64,000 nucleotides of DNA from Hippopus hippopus. Its lineage: Eukaryota > Mollusca > Bivalvia > Cardiida > Cardiidae. The stretch lies in contig OX328105.1 in the NCBI GenBank assembly GCA_946811185.2, positions 51,708,845 to 51,772,844 on the forward strand, given 5' to 3'. The notes under the pieces are model-generated. The model ran no database searches. It was not told where the DNA came from and saw only the letters and a list, made by a program, of their open reading frames with translations. Numbering within the stretch: the first letter of the stretch is position 1; each line of letters begins with the position of its first letter. The position numbers and the translations under genes are program-made. This document shows positions 1 through 10,395 of this stretch, in pieces.

Positions 1-297
1 GCATACAGACAGACAGACAGTCAGACGTACATATATATGAACAGACAGACGTAAAGACAGACGTACAGACAGATATACAGGCAGACTGACAGACAGACGT
101 ACAGTTAGATGTATAGACAGACATACAGGTAGACAAACAGACAGACATACAGAAAGACGTATAGACAGATATACAGGCAGACTGACAGACACACGTACAG
201 ACAGACGTATAGACAGATATACAGGTAGAATGAGAGACAGACAGACAGATAGACAGTCGTACAGAAAGACAAACAAACGGACGGACGGACGGACATC
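1..297. repeat. CAGA/GACA-rich microsatellite
   Basis: Degenerate tetranucleotide repeat of CAGA, TAGA and CGGA units running from the window edge to about 297. The long minus-strand frame across it (Ser/Cys/Leu/Tyr-rich) is a by-product of the repeat, not a gene. A short T-run followed by TTG/CTG triplets lies at about 379-412. Confidence 0.9.
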
Positions 298-579
298 TTG
301 AAAACAATAACACCTGTCAGGGGAAAAATGAACATGTAGCATACAGTTTCTAACCTTACAACGCTTCGAAATAGCGTTTTTTTTTTTTGTTGTTGTTGTT
401 GTTGCTGCTGCTTTTCTTGAAAGTGTTGATCTATACCAGACTGCTTACCTTGACGTGCAGCCTGATCTTGCATAAAAGCTGTCCAAAATTTCTTAGGTTG
501 TTGTTTCAAATTAACTGAAAATGTGGGTGTTACTTAATACCATTCTTACATTTAAGCGAAGAGGGGTATATGTTTCTAC

Positions 580-791
580 TTAACCCTTAGGCTGCAAAGC
601 ACGACTCACTGACCTTTTGCGAACAGTGTAGATCAAGATCAGACTGCACAGAACGTGCAGTCTGATCTTGGATCTACACCGTCCGAGAAGGAGATGTTAT
701 TCCCCAAAACAAAACGTTGAATTAGCAAATTGATGGTTTTTTACTATCGAAATAAAAATTTCATTCTAGTTATTTAGCGGGATAAGGGTAA
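580..791 (+). mobile_element. Family A MITE, full length
   Basis: Starts TTAACCCTTAGGCTGC and ends in GGGATAAGGGTAA, so its termini are inverted repeats. The centre (about 636-690) is a near-perfect hairpin with arms around GATCAGACTGCACAGAACG, flanked by TGTAGATC and GGATCTACACCGTCCG. It has no coding capacity. Confidence 0.8.
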
Positions 792-897
792 CAAAAAACT
801 GAACAGAAGGACTGGAAGGGTGAACAGATCGACGGACGTACAGACGGACAGAAGGACCCACTGAAAAAGTCCTAAACATTTCTTCGGGGCACAACAA

Positions 898-1040
898 ACA
901 TGTACATGAGCCATGCTTTGGCAGAGGGGATTTAACTGTAGAGTGCCGAGGGCAATTTCTTGGTGCTTCTTCTTGCAGTGTAGACTAAGATCAGCCAGAA
1001 TAGAAAGTGCAGTCTGATTTTGGATTTACACCGTCCTAGA
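898..1040 (+). repeat. Family D end fragment plus decayed family A hairpin
   Basis: About 902-945 matches the left end of family D (GAGCCATGCTTTGGCAGAGG). About 976-1036 is a diverged A hairpin in which the left arm has lost pairing. Confidence 0.55.
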
Positions 1041-1064
1041 AGGTAGCCCAAGGATGTTTCGACA

Positions 1065-1330
1065 AGAAAAATTTATGACTTGTATTGCAAAGTTATGTCT
1101 CGCATCGCAAAGTTATGACTTGTATCGTAAAGTTATGACCCGTATCGCAAAGTTATGGCTCGTATCGCAAAGTCATGACCCGTATCGCAAAGTCATGGCT
1201 CGTATCGCAAAGTCATGGCCGGTATCGCAAAGTTATTGCTCGTATCGCAAAGTTATGGCTCGTATCGCAAAGTTATGACCCGTATCGCAAAGTTATGACT
1301 CGTATTGCAAAGTTATGGCTCGTATCGGTC
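1065..1330 (+). repeat. 20-bp tandem repeat
   Basis: Roughly 13 tandem copies of CGTATCGCAAAGTTATGRCY. Because 20 is not a multiple of 3, the apparent reading frame repeats every 60 nt (20 residues) and cycles through all three frames of the unit. It is not a gene. Confidence 0.9.
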
Positions 1331-1374
1331 TCTGTTCTATATTGACAGCAATATCGGTTTTACCTATGCTGCAG

Positions 1375-1580
1375 CCTGCTTTACCAGGCCACAAAATTTT
1401 GGATCCGTCCATATTGAAAGGTTTTGCAGACGACATATAAAATATGGCCAAATGTTGGAATTTGTGTTTGAAAGGGTAGAAAACATGGTGGTGAATGGCG
1501 AAAATGCTGGTCACCAGCATTTTCGCCTATTTTTCACAATGCTTCAAAAGGCCTACTTCTTCATGCTCGTAAGAAGACAT
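1375..1580 (+). mobile_element. Family B MITE copy
   Basis: Contains the GCAGACGACA motif and the hairpin GAAAATGCTGGT / ACCAGCATTTTC of family B. The terminal TTAA ends are eroded. Confidence 0.7.
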
Positions 1581-1767
1581 ATTAAACCGCACATTTCTTG
1601 GAAGTAGCGAATGGGACCTATACACAATTTATAGAATGTAATGATGTAAATGACTATCTTTTACCAAGCAATTCATTTCCGATCAGCCCATCAATTTTAG
1701 ACGGGTAAAGCAAAAGTAATGCTTTGAAAATCGAAGATATTTTCTTTTATCAAAACTTTGAACAGCG

Positions 1768-2036
1768 ATGTGGCCTACAACACGCTAAAAGGGGCGTTCA
1801 GACATTTGCGTAAAGTGTCATCCCGGATCAGCCTGCGCAGTCCGCGAAGGCTAATCCGAGACGACACTTTCCGTTTTTATGCAATTTTCTCTTTCGCGCA
1901 AGGCTACTGTAGTACAACATCGAATGTAGTCGTAATGTGTCGTCTCGGATCAGTCTGCGGGGACTGCGCAGGCTGATCCGAGACGACACTTTACGCAAAT
2001 GTCCGAATGCCCCTTTTCGCGTGTTGCAGGCCATAT
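1768..2036 (+). mobile_element. Family C double-hairpin MITE, copy 1
   Basis: The outer inverted ends are GTGGCCTACAACACG and CGTGTTGCAGGCCATAT. Inside are two separate hairpins, at about 1815-1870 and 1935-1995, each built on TCAGCCTGCGCAG-type arms, so the element is a palindrome containing two palindromes. Confidence 0.8.
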
Positions 2037-2334
2037 CTGAATTTGTTCGTACTCTCAGTGGCGTAGCCAGGTATACGCACATACGCAAATGCGTAATGTT
2101 TGATGTTAATCGAAATTCCTGTACAGATTTTTTTTTTTGTTCTTGTAAAAGATTAAAATTATTTACTCGTAAAGCCGATTTTTAGGGTTCAAGAATGCCT
2201 GAATTCGTTCCGTCCTCAATAAGGAGTTCCACCTCTTAACCCCGCTGGGGGGTGGGGGAGTATCTAAACCGCCTTCCATGTCTGCGTAAGTTCAAGAAAG
2301 GCCCAGCCACGCCCTTGACCCCAAGCCGGGTACA

Positions 2335-2507
2335 GTACCAAGGCCAGTACTTAGCGCAGTCGATAACATACAGGACTTGAAGCCAGGGTGTCGCTGGTTC
2401 GAGTTCTCAGCTCAGCCGATTTCTTTCCAAGGATAGATAATAGTCACTGCGACAGGATTCACCCCTCTCTTACCGCTGATCATTGTTTTGACGATGGTTG
2501 AGTAGGA
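2335..2507 (+). mobile_element. SINE-1, 3'-truncated copy
   Basis: tRNA-like head with a B-box-like GGTTCGAGTTC at about 2397, then the SINE-1 body (GCGACAGGATTC, CTCTCTTACCGCTGATCATTG). It is cut off by the family B element that follows. Confidence 0.6.
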
Positions 2508-2702
2508 CTTGTCTATACTGAAAGCATGTACAGACGATAAATTAAATCTGGCTTGAAAGAGGGAATTTGTCTGAGAATGGATAGAAAACATTGTGGGGAA
2601 AGGAAAAGATGCTGGTTACCAACGTTTTCCTTCTTTCCTACATTTTGAAAAGTATTCTCTCTCAAGGTCGTTAAAAGTCAGGAATTTGTGGTATGGGGTT
2701 AA
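2503..2702 (+). mobile_element. Family B MITE copy
   Basis: Has the ACAGACGATAAATTAAAT motif, a mismatched hairpin around GATGCTGGTTACCAACG, and the right end GTGGTATGGGGTTAA. Confidence 0.7.
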
Positions 2703-2854
2703 GACTATATAAAGTTTAAATACCACTCATGTTCCTAAACTTTAGACTGTCGTTTAGATCAAATGTACTTTTCCAGAGGTCAGAGAAAGACTCAACTTTT
2801 AAAATATCAAAGCTATTTTGTCATGGACATTTCAGAAAATATTGGGCAGTATAT

Positions 2855-2912
2855 ATTAAGATCAGACTGCACGTTCTGTGCAGTCTGATCTTGATCTATA
2901 TTGTCCGTGAAA
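2855..2912. repeat. Family A hairpin core only
   Basis: Hairpin with arms AAGATCAGACTGCACG / CGTGCAGTCTGATCTT-like around TTCTG. The surrounding family A termini are absent. Confidence 0.7.
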
Positions 2913-2939
2913 ACTCTTATAATGTTTTAATGATCCTGG

Positions 2940-3095
2940 GGGAAAAAGCCTTGTGGTAACTAGCATTTTCTCCGTTTTCTACAAGCTCTTCCATCCTTTC
3001 AAAGACAAATCCAACCATTTTAGTAAAATTTAAAATGTCTGCAAATTCTTTCAATTTGGCCAAGTCTAAAATTTTGTCGTTTGGTAAAGAGTTAA
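2940..3095 (-). mobile_element. Family B MITE, partial, reverse
   Basis: Reads in reverse as the left end of family B: TTTGGTAAAGAGTTAAA, then the GTCTGCAAATTCTTTCAA stretch. Most of the hairpin arm on the far side is missing. Confidence 0.6.
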
Positions 3096-4445
3096 AGACG
3101 CTCAGAGCTGCTTAGAGTTAAATTCCACTCTCGATGATTAGACTCGAGTAATACATGTAATTTCTAAAACACTGGTTACGCCCTCGCGAAGTATGATTTA
3201 TGTTTTTGTTTGGTTCAAGTTCATTGCGAATGTCAAAATTTGCCCTGAAGGTCTAGAGAGGAATTTATATATAAGCAGAACAGTTATCTTTTTTTTTTGT
3301 TCGAATCTAACAGTTTTTCTGCTTACATATGAATCTTAGATAGTTCGCTTAAGAACTATAATCCAAAAGTTGCTTCAACTTGAAATTGACCACAAATTCT
3401 TGTATCTTATGTAAATAGTCATCGTTTTTTAAGAATGATTTTTAGAAGGTTTCAAGTCTGACCTTTTTATGTCAACTGTCAAACTGAAATCCTCTGCCGA
3501 CGAATCACTCCTCTGTTTCAAGAGAAAAAGGTCCTCACAGATCAATGAACAGACGCGTCTGGGTCATTTCATATGTATAAATAACGCTGTCACATGGCCA
3601 TGTTTATAAAGTCTATATCGCTGATGAATAAGTAATAGAAAGATGCTAAAACACCTGAAACCACTCGAAAAACACCCCCAACCCACTGTCATTACACCCC
3701 AAACCACTTTCCTAACACCTAAAAGCGAATGCAAAACACATAGATACACAATTTCTTGGAAAATAGCCACGAAATAATGCTATCAATCTTCGAAAAAAAT
3801 GTTTTGAACCGTCAGATGAATGAATTTTTTAATGAAGTGATCAACTGTTAAAATCTATTTCCTTTCTACCATCACCCTCTATTTTTTTCTATTAGTACTT
3901 TCAGTGCTTTGAACTTAACAGTTATCATCTTCTAAGTGGTCGCTCTTGTAATTATTTTCTATTATGTATTTTCAAAAGCTCTTTTTTTAAACCATAAAGC
4001 AATATATTTTACAGAGATACAATTATGAAATACATGTAGTATCCCGTTACAATGTATATTCAGTAGAATAGAACGAATGGCTGCTTGCCGCAGGACACAA
4101 TGCCGAGAGGCGCGGGTAGAAAAACATTACTACTACTACTACTAGATTGCTCGACACTAAATTGTACTATAAATGTGTGAATCGGACCCAAACTAGAATG
4201 TTGAGCACGGAACCTCAATCGGTACTGCACATGGCTCGAAGCCCAGCGGCCAAATTCTCTCGGCGGACCGATGGCAGGCAGTGTAACAAGATTCTTTCTC
4301 TCTCACCTGTGGACATTTTTTTCGACGATGTTAAACAGACATGTTTTCGAAGACATTTAAGTGAGAAAGCAGTTCAAGGCTTGGAAAGAGTGTTACATGA
4401 AGTATGGTGTAAGACAGAAACTCGAAGGTCTGGGTCCGTAGGCCT
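3096..4445. other. No recognisable gene or repeat
   Basis: AT-rich sequence with short T-runs. A 109-codon frame starts near 4150, but nothing in it resembles a known family. The stretch CTCTCTCACCTGTGGACATT at about 4301 faintly echoes the SINE-1 body. I see no exon signals worth calling. Confidence 0.4.
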
Positions 4446-4580
4446 ATTCACCAACCATTCTTTTGAATATTCTTAGTCTTTAGATCTGAGATTTTCTAAA
4501 TTTGAAAGTAACACAACTTCTGATTGGCTAAACCATTTAGCCAATCAGAAGTTGTGTTACTTTCAAATTTAGAAAATAGT
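4446..4580. mobile_element. Family H palindrome, copy 1
   Basis: Near-perfect inverted repeat. The left arm, ending in AACTTCTGATTGGCTAAACC, mirrors the right arm around 4533, with arms of about 50 bp. CCAACCATTCTTTTGAATATTC precedes it, as in other H copies. Confidence 0.85.
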
Positions 4581-5101
4581 ACCTTGCAAATGCATATCAA
4601 GCTACGTGATACAGCCGAGGGACTTGATCAACGGATTACCCGAGGTTTGCCGAATGCATTTAAAGGTAGTAAGATAAGTTTTACAAGAGCACCGCAGGTG
4701 GGTACCAAGGCTCGACAGTAAAAGCTACTTTCAGTGAAGATTCAAAGTAAAAAAAACTAGCATAGCCGTGTTAGAAATATTTCAACGATCAGCTGCTCTT
4801 CTGACAGGGTTCCCCTTTCAATAGATAACAACTGGGCCAAGTTCGAAGTAAATATATTCAGTAAAATACAGTGATAATCATACAAGGTAGAAATTTTCGC
4901 TAATCGACGGCCAACGTGGACGAAAAGTAGAAGATGCAGACGACGACGGGGCTAAGATAATACCTCGGTGTTTTTTTTTTCTTTTCGAAATCAGCTGGGC
5001 TAAAAGAATTGTTTGTGAAATTTCATTAGATGTTGAAGGCTTTTTGGCAGCAGTAGATCTATATTAAACATGTTCGAACTCATTCAAAGTGTCTGTAGAT
5101 C
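4581..5101. other. No recognisable feature
   Basis: Unique-looking AT-rich sequence with a T-run near 4972. Short frames only. Confidence 0.4.
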
Positions 5102-6258
5102 TATACTGAACCAAAAAAGAAACTTCCCCTGTGTTTAAGTGCAAATGCAATGTTATTAAAAAAAGTCAAAATGTCAAATGACCTACATATATTCGGGCGA
5201 ACGATTATGTGTCCGATAAAACAAATTTTAACTCGATTGAAAGCATTTTGCAGAAGAAACCCGCTGAAAGCGATTTTCACGTGCATGCACGGACCAGTAA
5301 AATTCGCATATATTTTTTGAAACCTTTCAGTCTAATTAATAGATTTTCGTGTCAATAAGAAAAAGACGTTGAAAAAAATTAAATTCTTTTTAGTTTTCTT
5401 TATTTTTGATATGCCTAGAATTCCGCAAAATTTACGCGAACGTGCCATTGGCATGCTTAATGCTGGTATGACAATGAATGCTATTGCTATGAATACTGGA
5501 TGTTCTACTCGTGCTATTCGACACCTTAGGCAACGTTTTCAAGCAACAGGGCGTACGGAAGATCGACCACGTAGTGGACGTCCTCGCGTCACGACGCGCG
5601 GCCAAGACCGCTATATTCGGAACACCCACCTGCGCAATCGCTTCCAAGCTGCCACAGTCACTGCTGCTAACACCCCTGGTACACATAACAACCGTATATC
5701 TGCCAAAACTGCGCACAATCGCTTGCGAGAGAGTGGGCTACTCTTTTTCAGCATGATAATGCCACAAGCCATACAGCTAGGGACAATGTGAATTTCCTCA
5801 GGGCGAATAACATAGCATTTATTAATGACTGGCCTGCCAAAAGCCCTGATCTGAATCCCATTGAACACCTTTGGGATAATTTGGACCAGCGTGTTAGACG
5901 TCGCCCTATTCCACCGTCAAACGTCATTCAGCTAAGACAAGCCTTAATTCAGGAATGGAACAACATTCCACAAGCCGAAATCAATACACTTATCCGTTCT
6001 ATGCGCCAACGATGCCAGGCAGTCCTTCATGCTGAAGGTGGTCATACCCGGTATTAATTTGTGATTTTGGTGAGCGACCCCTTCCGCATTTTAACTACCA
6101 TTTCACTACTTTTTGATAAACCCTTAGCAATAATTTTTTTCACACAAAGTCGCAATAAAATACTCTTTCAATGCATATAAATATAGTTTAATCCTGATTT
6201 TCATATTTGTGTATATCTGCACTTAAACACAGGGGAAATTTCTTTTTTGGTTCAGTAT
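5102..6258 (+). mobile_element. Tc1/mariner element with internal deletion
   Basis: Terminal inverted repeats of about 41 bp: the left begins TATACTGAACCAAAAAAGAA at 5102, and the right (about 6218-6258) is its reverse complement with few mismatches. Both ends abut TA, the target typical of Tc1/mariner. The interior carries transposase ends but not the middle (see the pseudogene entry). Total length is about 1.16 kb, short of the roughly 1.6 kb usual for intact Tc1 elements. Confidence 0.88.
5411..6057 (+). pseudogene. Tc1-type transposase, catalytic middle deleted
   Basis: The first frame (5411-5791) opens with a helix-turn-helix DNA-binding region: RERAIGMLNAGMTMNAIA, then RHLRQRFQATGRTEDRPRSG and the GRPR-like hinge. 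At about 5738-5748 the sequence jumps, with a change of frame, into the C-terminal catalytic part: QHDNATSH (second catalytic Asp) and SPDLNPIEHLWDNL (third acidic residue), ending at 6057. The region between, holding the first catalytic Asp, is absent. It cannot encode an active enzyme, but the TIRs remain, so it could have been mobilised in trans. Family assignment is firm; the exact junction is not. Confidence 0.88.
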
Positions 6259-6267
6259 ATATATAGA

Positions 6268-6562
6268 CGCCTTGCCCAGTAGCTCATCTCTACAGGGCTT
6301 GAATTCTTTCCGAGGACTGGTGATAGCTATTGCGCCAGGATTTGTTCCTCTCTCACCAATGGACATTGTTTCAATGATGGTTGTATGAGAAACCAGCCGG
6401 TGTCTTGGGGGAAATACATGTATTGAACAAAGTACTTGTTAAAAAAAATCCATGAAAGCATGGAAAGGTGCACTGGCCGCCGCTATATATTTGAAATAAT
6501 GTTGTAAACGGTATTAAGCTGTTCTGTTCTGGTATTAAGCACAGAACAAACAATACCTAAAC
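6268..6562 (+). mobile_element. SINE-1 copy
   Basis: Damaged tRNA-like head (GCCCAGTAGCTCATCTC), then the SINE-1 body TTCTTTCCGAGGACTGGTGA, CTCTCTCACC, GGTGCACTGGCCGCCGC and the tail AAATAATGTTGTAAACGG. It starts 10 bp after the Tc1 right end. Confidence 0.75.
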
Positions 6563-6779
6563 AAAGCTATGTATATAGTTACTGGACACGTACGTCAATT
6601 ATCATGCAATTAGATCTGAAATTTCGAAATGCCACATTTCACACATGCGCACAAATCACGGACGTCAAAATGACATAAAATTAGCCCAATTATCAAGGCT
6701 ATTTTTTGATAACTTAAGTGACCACGTTGTTCCCTCAAACGTCATAGAAGATCGATGTCAAACTCGATGTCATTACACG

Positions 6780-7430
6780 CGACGAAATTTTAGACTCATC
6801 CAAATTCAAATTATTTTCAGACGAAATATTAAATTTTGCTGGAAATAATGATATCTCTCTTTGAAAGAATGGAAAACATTGTGGGAAAAGGAGAAAATGC
6901 TGGTAATCAGCATTTTCTCCTTTTCCCACAATGTTTTCAAAGGCTTTCATCGTCTAGGTGGAGATCGTTTGGTAAAGGTTCTACCCTTTACCAAACAACC
7001 CTGAGTTTAACCCTTTACCATACAACAAAATTGTTGACTTGACCAAATTGAGAGCATTTGCAGATGACAGATCAAATGTTGCTAAAATGACGATTTCTGT
7101 CTTTGATAGGGTAGAAAACATTGTGGGAAAAGGAGAAAATCCCGGTAACCTGCATTTTCTCTTTTTCTCACAATGTTTTCAAAAGCTTTTTCTTTCAGGG
7201 TCGTTTAAAGTTGAGACTGTGTGGTAAACGGTTAAACGGAACCTTAAGAAGAAGGCTTTTGAAAACATCGTGGGAAAGGAAGAAAATGCAACCAGCATTT
7301 TCTCCTTTTCCCAGATTGTTTTCTGCCTCATCAATGACAACTCTCCATATTTGAGCCACCTTTATTTGTCGTCTGCAGATGCATTCAAATTAGGCAAGTC
7401 TAAAATTTAGCCGTTTGGTAGAGAGTTAAA
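6780..7430. mobile_element. Three adjacent family B MITEs
   Basis: Copies at about 6780-6983 (+), 7008-7235 (+, complete, ends TTAACCCTTTACC and GGTAAACGGTTAA) and 7238-7430 (-). The first has a nearly perfect hairpin around GAAAATGCTGGTAATCAGCA. The third lacks part of the hairpin tip. Confidence 0.8.
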
Positions 7431-7689
7431 AAAAAGTAACATGATATTGTCTTCACGTCCCTATTAAGTCTTACAAAGCCACTCATTATAGACTGGCTTG
7501 TGAGAATGTAATACAAATTAGTTCGGAAAATATATCACTCCACTGTTGCCTGTCAGTTCTCACATATTTTTGAAAAGGAAAGATATTTCAAATTTCTCCG
7601 AATCGCCGGAATCTTGTTTTTTTTTTTTAAGGTATGGGAAAACGAAAAGTAAATTTGATATACCTAGATCAATATTTCCTCTGATTCTG

Positions 7690-7868
7690 TATTCACCGAC
7701 TATCCTTAAGAATATTCTTCGTCTTATTCTCAAGAATTGTCCAAATTTGAAAGTAACACAACTTCTGGTTGCCTAAACCCAAATGGTTTAGCCAATCAGA
7801 AGTTGTGTTACTTTCTAAATCTAGATTAAGACTAAGAATAAAATCAAGAATAGTTGGTGAATACGGGT
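7690..7868. mobile_element. Family H palindrome, copy 2
   Basis: Outer inverted ends: TATTCACCGACTATCC on the left, ATAGTTGGTGAATACGGG on the right. The inner arms share AACACAACTTCTG, as in copy 1. Confidence 0.8.
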
Positions 7869-8159
7869 CCTGAACTTTAATGAATATTCTCCTGTTCCTA
7901 GGACCGCGTGAAAGTTCGATAAAGGGAAATAACTGTGTAAATACTATTCTGATGGTTACGTTCCCTTCTGGTACCGCTTCCTGTTTCCATAGTGAACAAC
8001 CATCCCAAATTTGAAGTAAATATCTTCAGTTATAACAGAGGTATCAGAAATTGTCAAAGGGGCATAATTGCGTAAATACTGTTTTGATGGTTACCTGCCC
8101 TGCTGATCCACGTCCCTGCTTCAATTGTGTACACCTTATCCAAGTTTGATGCAAATATC

Positions 8160-8233
8160 GCCACCCTTAAGTTGTCGTCTGCAAATGCTTTCAATGGGGA
8201 CATGTCTAAATTTAGTTGTTTGATAGAGAGTTA
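8160..8233 (-). repeat. Family B end fragment, reverse
   Basis: Only the left third of family B: GTCGTCTGCAAATGCTTTCAA followed by GATAGAGAGTTAAA. Confidence 0.6.
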
Positions 8234-8439
8234 AAACAAATTAGATCCTTTAAAAGAAATCGGTATGATAATGTATTAGCTGCTCATAATGAGCAATGAC
8301 TGCATTTGTCACACTATTTACTTCTACAAGCATCACAATAACTACTCCAATCTAAGTAACCATTCTTTCTCTCAAATTCAAGATACAACATAATGATATA
8401 ATGTTTAGGTAAACCATTTCTTTTAACCGAAAACGGGCT

Positions 8440-8515
8440 TGTGCGGACGACACAGATCAAGATCAGACTGCACAGAACGTGCAGTCTGATCTTGGATCTC
8501 TGTCGTCCGCATGTT
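8440..8515. repeat. Family A hairpin core
   Basis: Hairpin AAGATCAGACTGCACAGAAC / GTGCAGTCTGATCTTGGATC, extended outward by GCGGACGACA and TGTCGTCCGC arms, so the paired stem is longer than in other copies. Confidence 0.75.
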
Positions 8516-8794
8516 TAGTCAAATCTATTTGATAAAACTCTTTCTGAGTTTCAGGGGAGTGTATTTACAGGCATCGAAAGAGGTGGACATTAAATATTTG
8601 GCGCCGAAAGAGCTAATATATACAGTTGAATGGAAGTAAAATTTAGCCTTTTTTTTAAAATTCTAATTTCTTAAACAGTTATTTACGAGTACCTGTAGTT
8701 TATCATCACAGCTGTTTCCCAAATACACCCCCTAATCTTCAATTCACACCCAATGTTGTGTTGTAGGACTAGGCGTTCGGGAAAAGCCTCCCAA

Positions 8795-8895
8795 GAGCGC
8801 TGCTCAAGTGCATTGGCTACGTGACAATGGTACTACGTGTGTGGTTGAAAGGCCATCCCCGGACCAACCCCAGTTAGGGGATCTGCGTCCACGGG
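8795..8895 (+). repeat. Family J fragment, copy 1
   Basis: Shares TGGTACTACGTGTGTGGT and CCCCGGACCAACCCC with about 12005-12060, and more weakly with about 18768-18825. Nature unknown. It runs into family E. Confidence 0.5.
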
Positions 8896-9165
8896 GAATT
8901 ACCAAAGACAACTCTATTAGATTTTGATTAAGTTCATCAAAAAAGGGGGTTAGAAGCATGAAATAAATAGAATATATGTTGTTTTATTTTTTCCAGTGAA
9001 AGATCGAAATTATTTTATCTCGTGACCATCATACGGTAAAATTTCTTTCGTGGTTTATTCACTAGTGAAAATGTGACCGATGATGTTCACTCGATGAAAT
9101 AAAAAATGTCGATCTTTCACCGCAAAAAAAAACCACAAGTATTCTCTATATGTTACACATGTTGG
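8892..9165 (-). mobile_element. Family E MITE, partial, reverse
   Basis: Reverse-oriented tail (GGGGAATTACC, TTTTGATTAAGTTC), then AGCATGAAATAAATAGA and the hairpin with GTGAAAGATCGAAATT / CGATCTTTCACCG. Most of the 300-bp tail is missing. Confidence 0.7.
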
Positions 9166-9439
9166 TAGGTATTCAAACATTTTGAAAGCAGCATGGAAGA
9201 CATATTTTCATTTTTCTAAAAAAAATCTATTTTTGACGCCGTTACAAACTTACAATTTTGTTGTGACGTAAAACTTAAATTTGTCTGTGTTTTGACCCAG
9301 ACTGTCTTATGGAAATGAATACGCCTACGCAGTGCTTCCTTTGTGATTTTTTGGGCAGTTTCGTTGATTATTTTCACAACTTTCTCCTTTATGCTTTGTA
9401 AAATACCATGTAACAAAATTTGTAGGCTTGCATACATTA

Positions 9440-9605
9440 TTAGCCATTACAGACGACAAATTAAGTATGCATTACATGTAAATCATTGAAATTGTCTTTG
9501 AAAGGTTGGAAAACACTGTGGAAATAGAGAGAAAATGCTTGTAATCAGATTTTTTCCACAATGTTTTTAAATGTTTTATTTCCATGGTCGTTGAACACGA
9601 AATTT
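9440..9605 (+). mobile_element. Family B MITE, decayed
   Basis: Keeps ACAGACGACAAATTAAG and the hairpin left arm. The right arm is shortened (GTAATCAGATTTTTTCC). Confidence 0.6.
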
Positions 9606-9627
9606 CAAAGCCATGGACGCCCGATTA

Positions 9628-9985
9628 ATTGACTGACTGTACGGTGTTTTAAGCCTTTTTCAACATTATTTCAGTCATATCACTGAGACCGTTCACTTAT
9701 TCGCGTATTTGCTCTGGTTTACCAGGACAAGGCCATGGCTTCAGAGTGTTGTGCCAAGGCGCTGTTTTTCTGTACAAACATTCTTGATAGGCTGGAATGA
9801 TTATTTCTGTGCCAAGCAGCTCCATTTTTGAACGAACCCGAAAAGGAGATTTTTTTGAAAACTATGTGGAACAAAAGCTGAAATGTTGGTTACCAGCATG
9901 TCCTTCTTTTCCACCCAATGTTTTTTGCCCTTGAGACAAATTCTATCATTTGATCTACATTTGACTTGTAACATATTATGCTTTT
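9628..9985. repeat. SINE-1 tail fragment (-) and decayed family B copy
   Basis: About 9632-9667 is a reverse SINE-1 tail (TTCAACATTATTTCAGTCAT). About 9848-9985 is a family B copy with hairpin AAATGTTGGTTACCAGCATG and a mostly lost right end. Confidence 0.5.
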
Positions 9986-9992
9986 AATATTG

Positions 9993-10250
9993 AGCCCACC
10001 TGGGTAGCTCAGTTGTTAGCGTACCTGACTCATGGCCTGGTGGTTGTGAATTCGATACCGGGTTGAGGCATACTTTCTTTTTCCGGATATTTTTCGCCTC
10101 TCACCTCCGATGCATGTGAGAAAAGTAGTCAAGAACTTGGAAAGAAAGTTGTGTACGTACTGGTGTGAGAAAGCCAGGAAACACATGCGTAGGTGCACTG
10201 ACGGCCTGTTAAAACGGCGTTAAACTCCAATACAATCAACAATCTCTTAA
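9993..10250 (+). mobile_element. SINE-2, full-length tRNA-derived copy
   Basis: The head reads like a tRNA gene: an A box in GGGTAGCTCAGTTGTTAGCG and a B-box-like GAATTCGATACCGGG. The body (CTCTCACCTCCGATGCATGT, GTGAGAAAGCCAGGAAACAC) differs from SINE-1, but the end GGCGTTAAACTCCAATACAA resembles it. It should be transcribed by RNA polymerase III if intact. A reverse copy is at 57193-57470. Confidence 0.75.
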
Positions 10251-10395
10251 TATTGATTGATTAAAACGTTTTGTTTCTTGTGAAGAGATGTATGTATGTA
10301 AAGCAAATGCATAGAAATTCACTTGCTCTTTGGTTTTCTGTCCTATGGTTAAAAAGATAGCTCCGATTCCAATCGTTCCAGCATGTTGATAATCT

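Noticed and set aside
105..509. 134-codon minus-strand frame
   Set aside because: Most of it translates the CAGA-type microsatellite; composition is repeat-driven.
1054..1278. 74-codon frame with a repeated RIAKLW/YRKVM pattern
   Set aside because: Produced by the 20-bp tandem repeat; the frame cycles with the unit and has no other support.
4147..4476. 109-codon frame
   Set aside because: No recognisable family, no splice or promoter support, overlaps a faint SINE-like stretch and runs into a palindrome.
9993..10070. Functional tRNA gene
   Set aside because: A and B boxes are present, but a cloverleaf is not convincing and the sequence continues into a SINE body with other copies in the window.
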